This document shows positions 23,634-31,941 of a stretch of 32,432 nucleotides of DNA, piece after piece (the first letter of the stretch is position 1; every line of letters begins with the position of its first letter). The position numbers and the translations under genes are program-made. The notes under the pieces were generated by a model that made no database searches, was not told the origin of the DNA, and worked only from the letters and a program-made list of their open reading frames with translations. Source of the stretch: an uncultured Bacillota bacterium. Its GTDB lineage: Bacteria > Bacillota > Clostridia > Peptostreptococcales > Anaerovoracaceae. Where the stretch lies: assembly GCA_949290475.1 (NCBI GenBank), contig CASESB010000087.1:1-32432 (forward strand), written 5' to 3'.

Positions 23634-25380
23634 CATCTTCCTCCGGCAATTCAATAATAAAAGTTACACCTTTTTCCGTATTTAAAAAGTAAATTTCACC
23701 ATTAAAATGGTCTTCTATAATTTGTTTGGTGAGATAAAGACCTAGACCTGTCCCGCGTGTTTCCCCCTTTGTTGAAAAATATGCTTCGAAAATTTTAGAA
23801 CCTGTCTCTTCTGATATCTGCTCACCAATATTAAATATATTTATTTTTATAATAGATTTTTCTCCCCGGCAACATCTTTCCGCCCATATCTTTATATATT
23901 TTTTTCTGCTATCCCCTGCAATTACAGCATCTCTCGCGTTTTCTATTATATTAAAAATGCATTGAATAAATTCATTAAAGTACCCTTTTATCATAAATGT
24001 ATCATCTATATCATTGACGATATCTATTTTATTTATTCTTAGGCTTTCATTCAGCATTGCCAATGCTTTCTCTATGCTATTGCGAAGAGAAAATTCCGTT
24101 TTCTTTTTATCCGGTTTGAGAAATTCTGCAAAATCTCCTATTGTCTCGGACATGCCACGTATTGTCTCTTTCATTTTATTTGTATAATAATTAAAATTTT
24201 CAGAATTTAATTCGTTATAATTAAAATCATCGGTCATATTTTGAATGTCTATGCTCATGCTATTCAGCGGTTGTTTACACTGATGCGAAATGTTCCCTAT
24301 CATTTCACCCAGCTTCGCCTGCCTTGCTTGGTTTATTACTATAATCTCATTTTGCTCTGCTCTCGTTGCAATTTCCCTATGATATCTTCTCACCATCATA
24401 AACACAAACCCCATGATTAAAGTTATGGTCAATATGATTGCTACTATAAGAGCATCACGTATATCCGAGGCTTCAGTTACCACTCCGTTTACCGGCTGTG
24501 AACTGGCAAATATCCATCCGTTATCAAGTGTCATATATGCTGCAGCATAATCAACGCCTTTATTTCCCTCATAAATAAAAGCGCCTTCTTTTCTTTTGTC
24601 TTTTGTTATCATTTGAGCAAGCTGTTCGAAGTAAGCATTTGGCTTTTTATCATCTGTGGTAGATGCATATAACTCCATTTCGGAACTAAACAGTGCTACA
24701 CTACCATTTTTATCAACTTGCATTGATTCAACCAATTCAGCTATATCATCCATATAAATATCAGCACCAACTATTCCTATGAGTTCTCCATTCACATCGT
24801 ACGCCGGTCTTGTATGCGTAAGCATATATATTCCTAATGTATTATCGAAATCCATACCACTCCAAAAATCCCCATCACTGACAGCGTCATAATAGTAATC
24901 CGGTTCATAATCACTATCATCCGGCAACCATACCGGCGTTATTTCTTCAGGCGACGAATCTATAAATTCTATACCACCATTCTCATCATACATATACCAG
25001 ATCTCTTGACGATTTTTATATATTTCAGGATTAAAGGTGATATATAATCCCGATAAATAATCTGTATTCTCTAGTGTATTTTCCATTATTTCGCTGCATT
25101 CTTGTTTTGATTCAAGGTATTGCTCATAATTATTTCTATATTCCTCTCCGCTGAATTTTGAATATGCTATTGCCTGCATCATGTTAATGAGATTATCCAT
25201 GCTGTTGAAAATCATATTCAATTTAGCGCCAGAGCTTTCTACTGAATATTCCAGATTGCTTTGCGCTTCTTCTTCTACTATTTTCTGATTATGAATAATC
25301 GCCAAAATTTCTACAGGCAAGGCTATAGCAAAAATGCCTATGATGATCATTATTACAGTTTTATTAAATAACTTTTTCAT
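23611..25380 (-). CDS. Sensor histidine kinase with extracellular dCache-like domain
   Basis: 589-residue membrane kinase. TM helix about 8-28, a large extracytoplasmic region about 30-305 with dCache features (WYMYDENGG, GDFWSGMDFDNTLGIYMLTHTRPAYD, GELIGIVGADIYMD), second TM helix about 309-330, then the cytoplasmic kinase. The phosphoacceptor is His366 in GEMIGNISHQCKQPLNS, of the HQxxQPL type. The ATPase part has the N box NIIENARDAV (477-486), an F box IFEAYFSTK, and the G2 box GTGLGL (543-548). The G1 box, normally DxGxG, reads NIGEQ, so the adenine-binding Asp is Asn. The ATG at 25380 is preferred over a GTG at 25389, but only a weak GGTGA lies upstream. The dCache fold typically senses small molecules such as amino or carboxylic acids. 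Confidence 0.92.
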   Translation of the reverse strand: MKKLFNKTVIMIIIGIFAIALPVEILAIIHNQKIVEEEAQSNLEYSVESSGAKLNMIFNSMDNLINMMQAIAYSKFSGEEYRNNYEQYLESKQECSEIMENTLENTDYLSGLYITFNPEIYKNRQEIWYMYDENGGIEFIDSSPEEITPVWLPDDSDYEPDYYYDAVSDGDFWSGMDFDNTLGIYMLTHTRPAYDVNGELIGIVGADIYMDDIAELVESMQVDKNGSVALFSSEMELYASTTDDKKPNAYFEQLAQMITKDKRKEGAFIYEGNKGVDYAAAYMTLDNGWIFASSQPVNGVVTEASDIRDALIVAIILTITLIMGFVFMMVRRYHREIATRAEQNEIIVINQARQAKLGEMIGNISHQCKQPLNSMSIDIQNMTDDFNYNELNSENFNYYTNKMKETIRGMSETIGDFAEFLKPDKKKTEFSLRNSIEKALAMLNESLRINKIDIVNDIDDTFMIKGYFNEFIQCIFNIIENARDAVIAGDSRKKYIKIWAERCCRGEKSIIKINIFNIGEQISEETGSKIFEAYFSTKGETRGTGLGLYLTKQIIEDHFNGEIYFLNTEKGVTFIIELPEEDDGKMGRD

Positions 25381-25445
25381 GCTATTCACCGTTTAAATAA
25401 TTTTTGATAATTTAAAAAAATCAAAAATTTATTGTTCATATATTG

Positions 25446-25466
25446 ACCATATGAATTAATTATGGT
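25446..25466. promoter_or_regulatory. Operator-like inverted repeat in the kinase-esterase divergent region
   Basis: ACCATA-N9-TATGGT is a perfect 6-bp inverted repeat. It coincides with a possible plus-strand promoter TTGACC (25444-25449), 17 bases, TACATT (25467-25472). It lies upstream of the structured leader and about 66 bases from the kinase start. Confidence 0.4.
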
Positions 25467-25511
25467 ACATTAACGATAAGTAAAGTAGTTGCTATACATT
25501 ATAATTATGAT

Positions 25512-25554
25512 GCAATGGTTTGTAAACCGAATCTTCGGGTGACAACGCCCTTGC
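25512..25554 (+). ncRNA. Candidate structured leader RNA upstream of the esterase gene
   Basis: Three nested helices can form: an outer stem GCAA (25512-25515) with TTGC (25551-25554), an inner hairpin GGTT-TGTA-AACC (25517-25528), and an inner hairpin GGGTG-ACAA-CGCCC (25537-25550). A TATAAT at 25500-25505 lies just upstream, though without a good -35. The element is followed about 65 bases later by a strong terminator and then by the esterase start, the layout of a transcription-attenuating leader. I could not match it to a riboswitch class I know. Confidence 0.4.
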
Positions 25555-25620
25555 TGTTTAACCAATTTGAAGGTTGAGAAATTAAAAAGAAAGCTTTTTA
25601 TTTGTAGTATGCTTTTTATT

Positions 25621-25656
25621 GATCAACGCGGATTTTCGCGTTGATCTTTTTATTTT
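25621..25656 (+). terminator. Intrinsic terminator/attenuator before the esterase gene
   Basis: GATCAACGCG and CGCGTTGATC form a perfect 10-bp stem with a 6-base loop, followed by TTTTTATTTTT. No gene lies on the plus strand upstream of it in this intergenic region, so it ends either a small RNA or the leader of the esterase transcript. Two GCTTTTTATT direct repeats (25593, 25611) precede it. Confidence 0.85.
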
Positions 25657-25696
25657 TCACCAACACATTATTTAATATTTTATAAGGAGGGACGAT

Positions 25697-27352
25697 ATGA
25701 AGAAAAAATGTTTTTTAGGAACACTTATCATCATTTTCACCATGGCTCTATGTTCATGCGGAACAAATGATGAAGATTCATCGGGTATTGAAGTACAAGC
25801 CAATACCGGCACTTACATCGGCCATGATAATGACGGTGTACAGGAGTTTTTAGGAATATCCTATTCTGCACCGATCGATAAGTGGAAAGCGCCAAGCGCT
25901 CCAGAAACCACATCTGATGATATCATAGAATGTGATGAATGGGGCCCGTCATGTTATCAAATAGATGACGATGTTGAAGTGGCTTCAAGCTGGAAGCAGG
26001 ATTATGACTGCCTTGATCTCAACGTATGGACGAAAGATGTAACATCCGAAGGCAAGCCTGTCATTGTATTTATACATGGTGGCGGCGGCTGGCAGGGCGG
26101 CACATATGACCCTTGTTATGATGGTGAATTTTTCGTACGCAATCTTGCCGAAAATGAAGACTGCGTTATGGTAAGCCTCAATTATAGGCTGGGTATTTTC
26201 GGTTCTCTTAATCTTTCCAGTCTTGAAGGCTATAGTGACGAAGAATACGGCGACGCCATAAATCTCGCCACACTTGATCAAATGCAGGCATTGAAGTGGG
26301 TAAACGAAAACATATCCGCTTTTGGCGGTGACCCTGACAATGTTACCCTCATGGGACAATCTTTCGGTGCAGGATCTGCATGTACATTATTGACTATTCC
26401 TGAAGCTAATCAATATTTCCAGCATATAATCCTGGAAAGCGGCAACATATTCAACAGGCAAATCAGCATGGAAAAATCACAGGAAAACTCTGAAAAAGTT
26501 TTTGAAATCTTAGGCGTTTCATCTGTAGACGAGCTGTTGGCTGTTTCTGAAGAGGAAATGAAAGAAAAATACGAACAGATAGATGAAGAGCTTCATCACC
26601 CACACAGAGTAGCAGACGGTAATGTAATTCCTCTCGACGGATATCAAGCCCTTAAAGACGGGGTTGCTTCCGGGATTGATGTTATGATAGGAACCGTAAG
26701 CGGTGAATACGACTTCGAAGCCATTGATTGGGACAACAGTATTTCCGAACCTATAGATGATCCTCAACCTATCATCGATTATCTCACTACTATGCAGGAA
26801 AGAGCAGGAGAGGCTATAGTTAAATGGTCTCCACTCGGTCATGACGATATAATAAATGAATATCTTGCACAGGATGAAGACCAGGTAAAGAGATGGATGG
26901 ATCTCTTCAATGATTCACATTATCGACAGACTTCTATCTTTATTGCAGAAGCGCTCGCTAGCGCCGGTTCAGACGTTTATATGTATTATTGGGAGTGGGC
27001 GCCTGATAAAGAAGCTGTACTTGAAGCTGAAGGCGATTCGGCAGAGGTTTCACCTTGGGGCAGACCGATGCACTGTATGGAACAAATTCTTGTATTCGGT
27101 TGCACGGAAGAAGGCTACCCTGAATTGGCCGGCCCTGCAGAAGGCATCCCTGATGAACTTGTAGCTTCGACACAGCTCACCTGGTTCTCCTTCGCAAAAA
27201 ACGGCAACCCTAATAACGAGCTCATCACACAATGGGATAAATATGATACGGAGTCACGCCAAACAATGGTAATAGGTACGGACGCATCTTGGAATCAGCA
27301 AAGCGATCCTCGCAGTGAGGACAGAAAAATACTCGATCAGATCAGACCATAA
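25697..27352 (+). CDS. Type-B carboxylesterase lipoprotein
   Basis: 551-residue alpha/beta-hydrolase of the carboxylesterase/p-nitrobenzyl esterase family. Residues 1-21 are a lipoprotein signal (MKKKCFLGTLIIIFTMALCSC) with the lipidated Cys probably at 21, so it should be anchored outside the membrane. The oxyanion hole is HGGGGWQGG (127-135). The nucleophile is Ser222 in GQSFGAGS, where most relatives have GESAGA. His459 in RPMHCMEQILVFG fits the catalytic His, and Glu337 (SGEYDF) may be the acid. Native substrate is unknown: an ester from diet, plant or cell envelope. TAAGGAGGG lies before the ATG. It is divergent from the two-component pair and preceded by a terminator, so that system may control it. 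Confidence 0.92.
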   Translation: MKKKCFLGTLIIIFTMALCSCGTNDEDSSGIEVQANTGTYIGHDNDGVQEFLGISYSAPIDKWKAPSAPETTSDDIIECDEWGPSCYQIDDDVEVASSWKQDYDCLDLNVWTKDVTSEGKPVIVFIHGGGGWQGGTYDPCYDGEFFVRNLAENEDCVMVSLNYRLGIFGSLNLSSLEGYSDEEYGDAINLATLDQMQALKWVNENISAFGGDPDNVTLMGQSFGAGSACTLLTIPEANQYFQHIILESGNIFNRQISMEKSQENSEKVFEILGVSSVDELLAVSEEEMKEKYEQIDEELHHPHRVADGNVIPLDGYQALKDGVASGIDVMIGTVSGEYDFEAIDWDNSISEPIDDPQPIIDYLTTMQERAGEAIVKWSPLGHDDIINEYLAQDEDQVKRWMDLFNDSHYRQTSIFIAEALASAGSDVYMYYWEWAPDKEAVLEAEGDSAEVSPWGRPMHCMEQILVFGCTEEGYPELAGPAEGIPDELVASTQLTWFSFAKNGNPNNELITQWDKYDTESRQTMVIGTDASWNQQSDPRSEDRKILDQIRP

Positions 27353-27392
27353 CAAAAACTTATATTTCATCTTATACCTAGTAAACTCTGCA

Positions 27393-27429
27393 AAAACAGT
27401 CCTCTATGATCACCACAGAGGACTGTTTT
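27393..27429. terminator. Bidirectional terminator between the esterase and adenosylhomocysteinase genes
   Basis: ACAGTCCTCT and AGAGGACTGT make a perfect 10-bp stem, extended by A-T pairs on both sides, giving T tracts on both strands (TTTT on plus, TTTTT on minus) between convergent genes. Confidence 0.88.
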
Positions 27430-27465
27430 AAATTGTAATGCATATGTATTCGCGGAGCTGTTAGT

Positions 27466-28722
27466 CTACACCTGCCAGCTGTCCAGATATTTTTTCTGTT
27501 CTTCGGTCAGGTTGTCGATCTCGATGCCCCAGGCGGCAAGACGCTTGCGGGCGATGACATCGTCTATTTCTTCTGATACGTCGATGACCCTGTTTTCAAG
27601 CTCCCGATGATTTTCCTTTATGTAAAGCGCGGACATGATCTGTACCGCGAAGCTGAGATCCATGATCTCCGCCGGATGTCCGTCGGCGGCCGCGATATTG
27701 ACGAGCTTGCCCTCGCCGATGACGTTGACTATCCTGCCGTTCGGCAGAGAGTATCCGGTGATGTTATTTCTGGCTTCAAAGCTGCCGGTCGCCGCAGCCT
27801 CAAGACCCGCCATGTCTATCTCGACGTTAAAATGTCCGGCGTTGGCAAGTATAGCCCTGTCCTTCATATTCATCATGTGCTCCACGGTGATCGTGTGCAT
27901 GCACCCTGTAGCGGTCACGAACACGTCTCCCAGCGGAGCGGCATCATCCATCTTCATCACATCGTAGCCGTCCATCCTCGCTTCCATGGCTTTGACGGGG
28001 TCGATCTCCGTCACGATGACACGCGCTCCCAGCGCAGCCGCTCTCATGGCGATGCCTCTGCCGCACCATCCGTAGCCTACTACGACTACCGTCTTTGAGG
28101 CCACGATAAGATTGGTGTTGCGCATGATGCTGTCCCACACCGACTGACCGGTACCGTACCTGTTATCGAAGAGATGCTTGCACCTGGCGTCGTTGACGGC
28201 CACCATAGGAAAAGCCAGCACGCCCTCCCTTTCCATGGCCTTGAGCCTGATGACGCCCGTAGTCGTTTCCTCACATCCGCCAAGCACCTCGCTCATCAGA
28301 TCCGGTCGTTTTTCGTGCAGCATGCTCACGAGATCCCCGCCGTCATCGATGATGATGTTCGGCCCGTGCTCCAGGCACATCTCTATATGGCGCATGTACT
28401 CCTCATCGCTTGCTCCGTGGCGGGCAAACACCTTCAGACCATCATCCGCCAGAGCCGCAGCCACGTCATCCTGAGTCGACAGACTGTTGCTGCCGGTCAC
28501 CGACATCTGTGCGCCGCCCGCAGCCAGCACGAGGCAGAGATACGCCGTCTTCGCTTCCAGATGAACGGAAAGGCTTATCTTCAGACCCTCAAACGGCCGC
28601 GTCCGTCTGAATTCCTCCTCGAAGGCCGCCAGCAGCGGCATGTTGTTCCTGACCCACTCTATCTTCCTGTGTCCGGAAGGAGCCAGCGATATATCCTTTA
28701 TATCGTATTCCTTCATCATCAT
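27466..28722 (-). CDS. ahcY: Adenosylhomocysteinase (S-adenosylhomocysteine hydrolase)
   Basis: Splits S-adenosylhomocysteine into adenosine and homocysteine, clearing the product of methyltransferases. The 418-residue product shows HLEAKTAYL, the substrate and catalytic segment FPMVAVNDARCKHLFDNRYGTGQS, and the NAD-binding motif VVVGYGWCGRGIAMR followed by VTEIDP. It ends in LTEEQKKYLDSWQV and lacks the C-terminal KxxHYRY tail by which canonical enzymes close the neighbour's NAD site; this shorter form is the one seen in thermophile and archaeal-type enzymes. The start overlaps the glmS stop (ATGA); three consecutive ATG codons allow starts at 28722, 28719 or 28716, the last best spaced from GGTGG. 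Confidence 0.94.
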   Translation of the reverse strand: MMMKEYDIKDISLAPSGHRKIEWVRNNMPLLAAFEEEFRRTRPFEGLKISLSVHLEAKTAYLCLVLAAGGAQMSVTGSNSLSTQDDVAAALADDGLKVFARHGASDEEYMRHIEMCLEHGPNIIIDDGGDLVSMLHEKRPDLMSEVLGGCEETTTGVIRLKAMEREGVLAFPMVAVNDARCKHLFDNRYGTGQSVWDSIMRNTNLIVASKTVVVVGYGWCGRGIAMRAAALGARVIVTEIDPVKAMEARMDGYDVMKMDDAAPLGDVFVTATGCMHTITVEHMMNMKDRAILANAGHFNVEIDMAGLEAAATGSFEARNNITGYSLPNGRIVNVIGEGKLVNIAAADGHPAEIMDLSFAVQIMSALYIKENHRELENRVIDVSEEIDDVIARKRLAAWGIEIDNLTEEQKKYLDSWQV

Positions 28723-30548
28723 TCCACCGTTACCGACTTGGCAAGATTCTTAGGCTTATCTATGTTGCAGCCGCGCTCCTTAGCCACATAGTAGGCGAAT
28801 ATCTGCAGCGGTATGACCGCCAGCACAGGAGACACCTCATCGGCGCAGTACGGAATGTAGATCACCTCATCAGCCACCGACTCTATCTCCGTTTTGCCTT
28901 CCTTGGCTACGCCTATGACGTGAGCGCCTCTCGCCTTTATCTCCTCGACATTCGACACCATCTTTTCATAGAGGAAGTCCTGAGTCGCCAGCGCGAACAC
29001 CAGTGTCTCCTCCTCCATCAGCGCGATAGTTCCGTGTTTCAGCTCTCCTGCCGCGATGGCAAAGGAGTTGATGTACGAGATCTCCTTGAGCTTCAGCGAG
29101 CCCTCGTACGATACGCCTGAATCCAGACCTCTTCCTATAAAGAAGACCTGTTCGCGCCTGTAGTATCTTCTGGCCAGAGCCGCGATGGACTCTTCGTTCT
29201 TCAGGAGTTCCTCGACCTTGTCCGGCAAAGCCTTGAGCTCTTCAAGTATCCTGTCGTAGTACGCTTTTTCGACCGTGCCCTTGGTGCTGCCCATGTAAAG
29301 CCCTATCAGATACATGCAGATGAGCTGCGTCGTGTACGCCTTGGTAGACGCGACGGCAATCTCCGGACCGGCCCACGTATAAAACACATCGTCCGATTCT
29401 CTGGCTACCGAGCTGCCGACCACATTGACAACGGAAAGGATGCGCGCGCCCTTTCTCTTGGCCTCTCTGAGCGCCGCCAGAGTGTCAAGCGTCTCGCCAG
29501 ACTGGCTGATAGCTATGAAAAGCGTATTCTCGTCGACGAACGGATCTCTGTATCTGAACTCCGATGCCACGTCGACCTCTACAGGCACCCGGGCCATCTT
29601 CTCGATGACCATCTTGCCTACAAGCCCTGCGTGGTACGCCGTACCGCAGGCGACGATATACACCTTGTTGAAGCTCTCGATATCCTCCTTCGTCATGGAA
29701 ATACCGTCGAGATTGATGCTGCCGTCGTCATTGAGCCTTCTCATGAGCGTCTCATATATGCCCTTCGGCTGCTCGTGTATCTCCTTGAGCATGAAGTGCT
29801 CATAGCCTTCCTTTTCGGCGGCATCGGCATCCCACGTCACATGGAACACATCGCGTCGCACCTTTTCACCGCGCTCGTTGTATATTACTATATCATCCTT
29901 TGTCAGAACTACTGTCTCGTTGTTTTCGATGAGGTATACCTCTCTGACATATTTGAGCAAAGCCGGGATGTCCGAGGCGATGAAATTAAAGCCCTTGCCG
30001 ATACCTGCCACCAGCGGCGCGTCCTTTCTGACCGCCACTATCTTGTCAGGCTCCGCCGCCGCGATCGCACACACCGCGTATGCGCCTCTCATCTCCGCCA
30101 CGGCTTTGTTGACAGCCTCCAGCAGATCGCCTTTGTAAAACACGCCTATCAGATGCGCGATCACCTCCGAATCAGTCTCAGACCGGAAGCTGACTCCCTT
30201 TTCGTTGGCGAGCCACTCCTTCAGCTCCTGATAATTTTCTATGATGCCGTTATGCACTATGGCTATGGTGTTATCCCCGTTGGCGTGAGGATGCGCGTTG
30301 ACATCGGACGGCACGCCGTGAGTTGCCCATCGCGTATGACCGATGCCGACGGAGCTGTCGAACTCCGGATCACCGATGATCTTCTCCAGGTTCTTTATCT
30401 CTCCTACGTGCTTCCTTATCTCTATCCTGCCGTTTATCGGCAGGGCGATACCGGCGGAGTCGTATCCTCTGTACTCCAGCCTTTTCAGTCCGTCTATTAT
30501 CTTTTCCTTAGCGTGATCGCTTCCTACGAAGCCCACTATTCCGCACAT
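28719..30548 (-). CDS. glmS: Glutamine-fructose-6-phosphate aminotransferase (isomerizing)
   Basis: Makes glucosamine 6-phosphate from fructose 6-phosphate and glutamine, the first step toward UDP-GlcNAc for peptidoglycan. The full-length 609-residue enzyme begins MCGIVGFVG with the catalytic Cys as residue 2 after Met removal, has the glutaminase domain (to about residue 220; GHTRWATHG, HPHANG, HNGIIENY) and two SIS sugar-phosphate domains (about 285-590; ACGTAYHAG, SQSGETLDTLAALREAK, ending KPKNLAKSVTVE). AAGGAGG precedes it. No glmS ribozyme was recognised: only 12 bases separate it from glmM, so any control lies upstream of the operon. Confidence 0.98.
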   Translation of the reverse strand: MCGIVGFVGSDHAKEKIIDGLKRLEYRGYDSAGIALPINGRIEIRKHVGEIKNLEKIIGDPEFDSSVGIGHTRWATHGVPSDVNAHPHANGDNTIAIVHNGIIENYQELKEWLANEKGVSFRSETDSEVIAHLIGVFYKGDLLEAVNKAVAEMRGAYAVCAIAAAEPDKIVAVRKDAPLVAGIGKGFNFIASDIPALLKYVREVYLIENNETVVLTKDDIVIYNERGEKVRRDVFHVTWDADAAEKEGYEHFMLKEIHEQPKGIYETLMRRLNDDGSINLDGISMTKEDIESFNKVYIVACGTAYHAGLVGKMVIEKMARVPVEVDVASEFRYRDPFVDENTLFIAISQSGETLDTLAALREAKRKGARILSVVNVVGSSVARESDDVFYTWAGPEIAVASTKAYTTQLICMYLIGLYMGSTKGTVEKAYYDRILEELKALPDKVEELLKNEESIAALARRYYRREQVFFIGRGLDSGVSYEGSLKLKEISYINSFAIAAGELKHGTIALMEEETLVFALATQDFLYEKMVSNVEEIKARGAHVIGVAKEGKTEIESVADEVIYIPYCADEVSPVLAVIPLQIFAYYVAKERGCNIDKPKNLAKSVTVE

Positions 30549-30560
30549 GTATTGTCCTCC

Positions 30561-31910
30561 TTATCCAAATTTCCTCGAAAGCATGTCCGCCAGCTTCTCC
30601 GCCAGCTCCGTTATATGCTCGACATCCTGCCCCTCCAACATGACTCTCACGAGAGGTTCGGTGCCTGACGGCCTTATCAGCAGTCTGCCGCTTCCGGCCA
30701 CATCCTTTTCCACCGCGTCTATGGCCGCCTTTATTTCATCGTCCTCCATGAACCTGCTCTTGTTCTCGTTCTTCACCTTGGCGTTTCTCAGCACCTGCGG
30801 GAATATCTCGATCCCGTCCGAAAGCTCCGACGGCTTTTTACCAGATCTCAGCACGGCCTGTACGAGCTGGAGCGAGGACAGTATGCCATCTCCCGTAGTC
30901 GTATGGTTGAGGAATATTATATGTCCCGACTGCTCGCCGCCTATCAGGCTGCCCGTCTTGAGCATGCTTTCCAGCACGTATCTGTCTCCTACCGAGGTCA
31001 CCTCCACCGAGCAGCCGATGCTCTCCATATGCTTGTGGAAGCCGAGATTGCTCATCACCGTAGCGGTCACTATCCCGTCGCCCAGAGCTCCGGCGTCCTT
31101 CATCATCTCGGCGCAGATGCATATCAGCTTGTCTCCGTCTATTATTCTGCCCTTTTCATCGACCGCTATCAGCCTGTCGGCGTCTCCGTCGTAAGCCAGT
31201 CCCAGCAAAGCGCCCTGCTTTACGACCTCCTTCTGCAGCCTTTCCGGATGCGTGGAGCCGTAGCCGTCGTTTATGTTCATGCCGTCCGGCCTGTTGCCGA
31301 TGACTGTCACATCGGCTCCCAGCTCGCGGTAAACCTTTTCGGCCACCTGATAAGCCGCGCCGTTGGCACAGTCGAGCACCAGCCTGACGCCCTTTATATC
31401 GACATCTATGGTGGACTTGAGGAATTCGGCGTACTTGGAGATGGCGTCGTCGTCAGCCTCCAGACTCCTGCCCAGCAGATCGCCGGTAATGTGACTGTTG
31501 ACGTCGATATCTCTGAGGATTATATCCTCGATCTCGTCTTCGATCCTGTCGTCGAGCTTGAAACCCTCGCCGTTGAAAAACTTTATGCCGTTATACTCAA
31601 ACGGGTTGTGCGAGGCGGAGATCACCACTCCCGCGTCGGCCTGATACGCCCGCACCAGATATGCCAGCGCCGGCGTCGGCAGTACGCCTACCTTGAGCAC
31701 ATTGCCGCCGACCGCAAGTATGCCTGCGCTCAGCGCATCCTCCAGCATATCGCCGGAAAGCCTGGTGTCCTTGCCTATCAGTATCACCGGTCTGCTGCTG
31801 TCGCGGCTCAGTACGTGCGCTCCGGCCTTACCCAGCTTAAAAGCCAGCTCAGGCGTGAGCTCGGAATTCGCTATCCCTCTCACTCCGTCAGTTCCAAACA
31901 ATCTTCCCAT
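30561..31910 (-). CDS. glmM: Phosphoglucosamine mutase
   Basis: Converts glucosamine 6-phosphate to glucosamine 1-phosphate. The 449-residue protein has the phosphoserine Ser100 in VISASHNPFEYNGIKFF, the metal-binding DGDADR loop (AYDGDADRLIAVD), the sugar-binding GGEQSGHIIF segment and the C-terminal phosphate-binding RPSGTEPLVRVMLEG. The N-terminus MGRLFGTDGVRG is diagnostic. It lies between cdaR and glmS with gaps of 31 and 12 bases. In Bacillota, GlmM and CdaR both modulate the diadenylate cyclase CdaA, whose gene would be expected beyond the right edge. Confidence 0.98.
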   Translation of the reverse strand: MGRLFGTDGVRGIANSELTPELAFKLGKAGAHVLSRDSSRPVILIGKDTRLSGDMLEDALSAGILAVGGNVLKVGVLPTPALAYLVRAYQADAGVVISASHNPFEYNGIKFFNGEGFKLDDRIEDEIEDIILRDIDVNSHITGDLLGRSLEADDDAISKYAEFLKSTIDVDIKGVRLVLDCANGAAYQVAEKVYRELGADVTVIGNRPDGMNINDGYGSTHPERLQKEVVKQGALLGLAYDGDADRLIAVDEKGRIIDGDKLICICAEMMKDAGALGDGIVTATVMSNLGFHKHMESIGCSVEVTSVGDRYVLESMLKTGSLIGGEQSGHIIFLNHTTTGDGILSSLQLVQAVLRSGKKPSELSDGIEIFPQVLRNAKVKNENKSRFMEDDEIKAAIDAVEKDVAGSGRLLIRPSGTEPLVRVMLEGQDVEHITELAEKLADMLSRKFG

Positions 31911-31941
31911 AAACTCTCTTCCTCTCCTGATCTGTTATCAT

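Noticed and set aside
25512..25554. Known riboswitch (TPP, fluoride, c-di-GMP, preQ1, ZTP, guanidine)
   Set aside because: None of their conserved core sequences as I know them are present.
22872..27440. Prophage or insertion element as the origin of the AT-rich island
   Set aside because: No integrase, transposase, phage gene, tRNA target or flanking direct repeat was seen.
30549..30560. glmS ribozyme before glmS
   Set aside because: Only 12 bases separate glmM and glmS, too short for the ribozyme.
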